Assembly: GCA_958352815.1 (NCBI GenBank)
Contig: CATWQA010000058.1
Coordinates: 1-8,778 of the forward strand
Direction: 5' to 3'
Length of the DNA: 8,778 nt
Source: an uncultured Eubacteriales bacterium
GTDB lineage: Bacteria; Bacillota; Clostridia; Monoglobales; Monoglobaceae
Part shown: one piece after another, positions 6,536 to 8,778 of the stretch
Layout of the letters: each line of letters starts with the position of its first letter
How positions within the stretch are numbered: position 1 is the stretch's first letter
The notes under the pieces: generated by a model
The model's input: only the letters and a program-made list of their open reading frames with translations
What the model was told of the DNA's origin: nothing
The model's database searches: none
Made by a program: the position numbers and the translations under genes

Positions 6536-7897
6536 ATGGCATTTGAAAGTTTGTCCGAAAAGCTTCAAAACACCTTTAAGAAGCTGCGGGGCAAGGGAAA
6601 GGTTTCCGAAAAGGATTTAAAAGCTGCAATGCGCGAGGTTAAGCTTGCGCTCCTCGAGGCGGACGTAAACTTTAAGGTTGTTAAGAATTTTGTAAAGGAC
6701 GTTACCGAGCGTGCAAACGGAGCGGAGGTTATGGAGTCTCTGACCCCGGCGCAGCAGGTAATAAAAATCGTAAACGAGGAGCTTGTTAAGCTCATGGGCG
6801 GCGAGGCGGAAAAGCTGACGATTTCCCCCAAGCCTCCCACAATAATAATGATGGCAGGCCTCCAGGGCGCAGGTAAGACCACCACGGCGGCAAAGCTGGG
6901 CGGACTGCTGAAAAAGCAGGGCAAGCGTCCACTGCTGTGCGCCTGTGATGTGTACAGACCTGCCGCTGTGAAACAGCTTCAGGTGGTTGGCGGTCAGCTT
7001 GACATTCCGGTGTACGCCGAGGAGGGCGTAACCGATGCTGTCGGCATTGCCGTCCGCGGTCTTGAACACGCTAAGAACCATTCAAACGATGTGTTTATTA
7101 TAGATACGGCAGGCCGTCTCCATATTGACGAGCAGCTTATGGATGAGCTTAAAGAGATTGTGGCGGCGGTGGAGCCCACGGAAATTCTTCTGGTGGTTGA
7201 CGCTATGACAGGTCAGGACGCGGTTACCGTTGCCGACAAGTTTAACAGCGAGCTTGAAATATCGGGCGTTGTTTTAACAAAGCTTGACGGCGACACCAGA
7301 GGCGGTGCGGCGCTGTCCGTCCGCGCGGTGACAAACAAGCCTATTAAGTTCTGCGGTATGGGCGAGAAGCTCACGGATTTGGAGCAGTTCCACCCCGACC
7401 GTATGGCGTCCAGAATACTGGGCATGGGCGATATGCTCAGCCTTATAGAAAAGGCGGAGCAGGCTCTTGACATGAAGAAGGCGGAGGAGCTTGAAAAGAA
7501 GCTGAGAACCCAAAGGTTCACCTTTACCGACTTTTTGGATCAAATGGAACAGATGAAGAACATGGGTCCTATCCAGAATGTTCTGGGTATGATTCCCGGG
7601 GTTAACGCAAAGGCTTTGCAAAACGCCAATGTTGATGAAAAGAAGATGGCGCATATTGAGGCGATTATCACATCGATGACCCCCGGGGAGAGAGACCTTA
7701 AGGATAAGCTGACCCCGTCGAGAAAAGAGAGAATTGCCAAGGGCAGCGGAACATCAATCGTTGAGGTAAATTCGCTGCTGAAGCAGTTTGACCAGATGCA
7801 GAAGATGATGAAGCAGCTCTCCGGCGGGAATATAAACAAGAAGATGAAGCGGGGCGCATTCGGCGGAATGTTCGGCAAGGGCGGCTTCCCTATGTAA
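6536..7897 (+). CDS. ffh: Signal recognition particle protein Ffh (SRP54)
   Basis: Ffh binds SRP RNA and signal sequences of nascent membrane and secreted proteins and, with its receptor FtsY, delivers ribosomes to the Sec translocon using GTP. It has 453 residues, normal for the family. The N domain covers about 1-90. The GTPase domain shows G1 GLQGAGKTTTAAKLG (from 108), DVYRPAA (138), DTAGRL (190-195) and TKLDGD (248-253). The M domain (about 300-453) carries the hydrophobic finger region FTDFLDQMEQMKNMGPIQNV and the SRP-RNA-binding motif SRKERIAKGSGTS (395-407). The tail is Gly/Met-rich. The start MAFESLSEKL matches typical Ffh N-termini. It lies between ylxM (28-nt gap) and rpsP (59-nt gap). 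The partner genes ftsY and the SRP RNA gene are not in the window. Confidence 0.98.
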   Translation: MAFESLSEKLQNTFKKLRGKGKVSEKDLKAAMREVKLALLEADVNFKVVKNFVKDVTERANGAEVMESLTPAQQVIKIVNEELVKLMGGEAEKLTISPKPPTIIMMAGLQGAGKTTTAAKLGGLLKKQGKRPLLCACDVYRPAAVKQLQVVGGQLDIPVYAEEGVTDAVGIAVRGLEHAKNHSNDVFIIDTAGRLHIDEQLMDELKEIVAAVEPTEILLVVDAMTGQDAVTVADKFNSELEISGVVLTKLDGDTRGGAALSVRAVTNKPIKFCGMGEKLTDLEQFHPDRMASRILGMGDMLSLIEKAEQALDMKKAEELEKKLRTQRFTFTDFLDQMEQMKNMGPIQNVLGMIPGVNAKALQNANVDEKKMAHIEAIITSMTPGERDLKDKLTPSRKERIAKGSGTSIVEVNSLLKQFDQMQKMMKQLSGGNINKKMKRGAFGGMFGKGGFPM

Positions 7898-7956
7898 CAT
7901 AACAGGAAAAATAATTAACTTTTAATATACTATAATTAAATTGGAGGATTTTTAAA

Positions 7957-8202
7957 ATGGCAGTAAAGATTAGATTAAAGAGAATGGGCGCAAAGAAGGC
8001 TCCTTTCTATCGTGTTGTTGTAGCGGATTCAAGATTTCCCAGAGACGGCAGATTTATCGAGCAGGTAGGAACATACAATCCTATGGTTGAGCCGGCAGCA
8101 GTTGAGTTTGACGCAGAAAAGGTTCAGAAGTGGATTAAGAACGGCGCTCAGCCCACCGATACAGTTAAGAGACTTTTAAAGAATAAGGGCATTATCGGTT
8201 AA
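7957..8202 (+). CDS. rpsP: 30S ribosomal protein S16
   Basis: S16 is an early-binding protein of the 30S subunit body that stabilises the 16S rRNA 5' and central domains. The 81 residues are the usual length. Hallmarks are VKIRLKRMGAKKAPFYRVVV (3-22), ADSRFPRDGRFIEQVGTYNP (23-42) and the C-terminal GAQPTDTVKRLL. The start is ATG with GGAGG (7943-7947) 9 nt upstream. The gap from ffh is A/T-rich and holds TATAAT (7931-7936) with no matching -35, so I treat rpsP as part of the ylxM-ffh transcript. In many Firmicutes rimM-trmD follow the next gene; here they do not. Confidence 0.98.
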   Translation: MAVKIRLKRMGAKKAPFYRVVVADSRFPRDGRFIEQVGTYNPMVEPAAVEFDAEKVQKWIKNGAQPTDTVKRLLKNKGIIG

Positions 8203-8237
8203 GCATGATAAGGCTCCGTTTTGGAGGTTTAAAGTAA

Positions 8238-8465
8238 ATGAAAGAATTATTGGAATTTATAGCCAAGTCAATGGTCAGCGACCCCGATTCCGTTAAGGTG
8301 GACGTTGTAGAAAAGGAAAACCTGACGGTGCTCAAGCTCCATGTGGCAGAGGGCGACATGGGCAAGGTCATCGGAAAGCAGGGCAGAATTGCAAAGGCTA
8401 TCAGAACAGTTGTAAAGAGTGCGGGCAACCGCATAAATCAGAAAGTTGTTGTGGATATTATTTAA
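8238..8465 (+). CDS. khpA: KH-domain RNA-binding protein KhpA (YlqC)
   Basis: The protein has 75 residues and is essentially a single KH domain. The GXXG loop is GKQG (46-49) within GKVIGKQGRIAKAIRTVVK, between beta strands VLKLHVAEG and KVVVDII. KhpA forms homodimers or pairs with KhpB (EloR/Jag) and binds many RNAs; in streptococci the pair affects cell elongation and division. KhpB is not in the window. The start is ATG with GGAGG (8223-8227) 10 nt upstream. It follows rpsP by 35 nt, the standard order, and is the last gene of the unit: a terminator begins 2 nt after its stop. Confidence 0.93.
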   Translation: MKELLEFIAKSMVSDPDSVKVDVVEKENLTVLKLHVAEGDMGKVIGKQGRIAKAIRTVVKSAGNRINQKVVVDII

Positions 8466-8467
8466 TC

Positions 8468-8500
8468 AAAAAGAACCGTGTTTTGAATACGGTTCTTTTT
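8468..8500 (+). terminator. Intrinsic terminator of the ylxM-ffh-rpsP-khpA unit
   Basis: AAAAAGAACCGT (8468-8479) and ACGGTTCTTTTT (8489-8500) form a perfect 12-bp stem with a 9-nt loop, ending in T5, then GTGTTTT. It is nearly symmetrical, with five A before the GC part and five T after. It lies directly after khpA and closes the operon where rimM-trmD would normally continue. Confidence 0.9.
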
Positions 8501-8778
8501 GTGTTTTCGGAAAACTTTAAATTTTCAAGAGTCCTGCGTTTAGATTGCTTTTGTATATGGTTTTGGATATACGTATGCTATCGCATTGTAGGGGGCGGCT
8601 TCCCAGACGCCCCGCTGCTAAATTGTATACATAATTAAATGGGTTTGGGCACCCAAATTATACGCTAATCCCAATTACCTTAACAAAAACAAAAGGTTTG
8701 TTTGCGGGGCGTCTGGGAAGCCGCCCCCTACAATTTAATGATTTGCTGTTGTACTCATTCCGTTTACATACTTAACCC
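8501..8778. other. Non-coding 3' flank
   Basis: Together with the terminator, about 313 bases after khpA lack a gene. Apart from the inverted-repeat element (8585-8734), I see only a weak A/T inverted repeat, GTATAT (8553-8558) / ATATAC (8567-8572). No tRNA, promoter with both boxes, or convincing reading frame is visible on either strand. Confidence 0.6.
8585..8734. repeat. 150-bp element with perfect 31-bp inverted repeats
   Basis: Bases 8585-8615 and 8704-8734 are exact reverse complements over 31 nt, separated by 88 bp. The outer edges read ATTGTAGGGG on the left and CCCCTACAAT on the right. Each arm is itself a hairpin: on the left GGGGCG (8592-8597) pairs with CGCCCC (8608-8613). The A/T-rich spacer holds a small palindrome, TTTGGG CA CCCAAA (8644-8657), near the centre. 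There is no coding frame and no clear target-site duplication. It may be a pair of inverted REP-like units (BIME-like) or a small non-autonomous MITE-like element. Similar GTAGGGG palindromes are, from memory, common in Oscillospiraceae genomes. Confidence 0.8.

Noticed and set aside
6617..7081. Minus-strand frames across ffh
   Set aside because: They overlap the unmistakable GTPase domain of Ffh and lack start signals; they are codon-bias shadows.
7931..7936. TATAAT between ffh and rpsP as an internal promoter
   Set aside because: No -35 box lies at 15-19 nt and no TGn extension is present. A start would fall on the rpsP ribosome binding site. The whole gap is A/T-rich.
1..8778. CRISPR array, tRNA/rRNA gene, transposase, phage or toxin-antitoxin genes
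   Set aside because: No evenly spaced repeats, cloverleaf or rRNA-like sequence, or mobile or defence protein motifs were seen on either strand.

Overview
The window looks like a chromosomal segment from a low-to-mid GC anaerobic Firmicute, most likely class Clostridia, perhaps near Oscillospiraceae/Ruminococcaceae. The support is a FtsK/SpoIIIE translocase with a long linker, S-layer-homology (SLH) surface proteins, the ylxM-ffh-rpsP-khpA gene order, strong purine-rich ribosome binding sites and GC-rich intergenic palindromes. Lineage is judged from gene content and style only. Most of the window is housekeeping, and I found no new defence, mobile or biosynthetic system.

Layout. Bases 2-157 are the C-terminal tail of an SLH-domain protein, ended by a GC-rich hairpin (164-191). 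Bases 343-1536 encode a secreted SLH protein whose C-terminus appears frameshifted: a 32-codon out-of-frame continuation (1535-1633) ends just before a hairpin terminator (1636-1666). Two nearly identical 24-base palindromes (164-187 and 1671-1694) bracket this gene. From the other side, on the minus strand, come ftsK/spoIIIE (4588-1700), trmD (5428-4691) and rimM (5928-5428). The rimM and trmD reading frames overlap by one base. A 207-bp divergent control region (5929-6135) carries a clear sigma-A promoter on each strand. On the plus strand follow ylxM, ffh, rpsP and khpA, closed by a strong intrinsic terminator (8468-8500). The last 280 bases are non-coding and hold a perfect 31-bp inverted repeat (8585-8615 / 8704-8734).

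How the genes relate. ylxM and ffh belong to the signal recognition particle pathway. rpsP, khpA, rimM and trmD serve ribosome assembly, RNA binding and tRNA modification. In many Firmicutes rimM-trmD(-rplS) follow rpsP-khpA on the same strand. Here rimM-trmD is instead divergent and upstream of ylxM, rplS is absent, and the usual rimM position holds a terminator and the inverted repeat. This rearrangement, the frameshifted SLH gene with its flanking palindromes, and a possible ECF-type promoter for that gene are the main points for follow-up.
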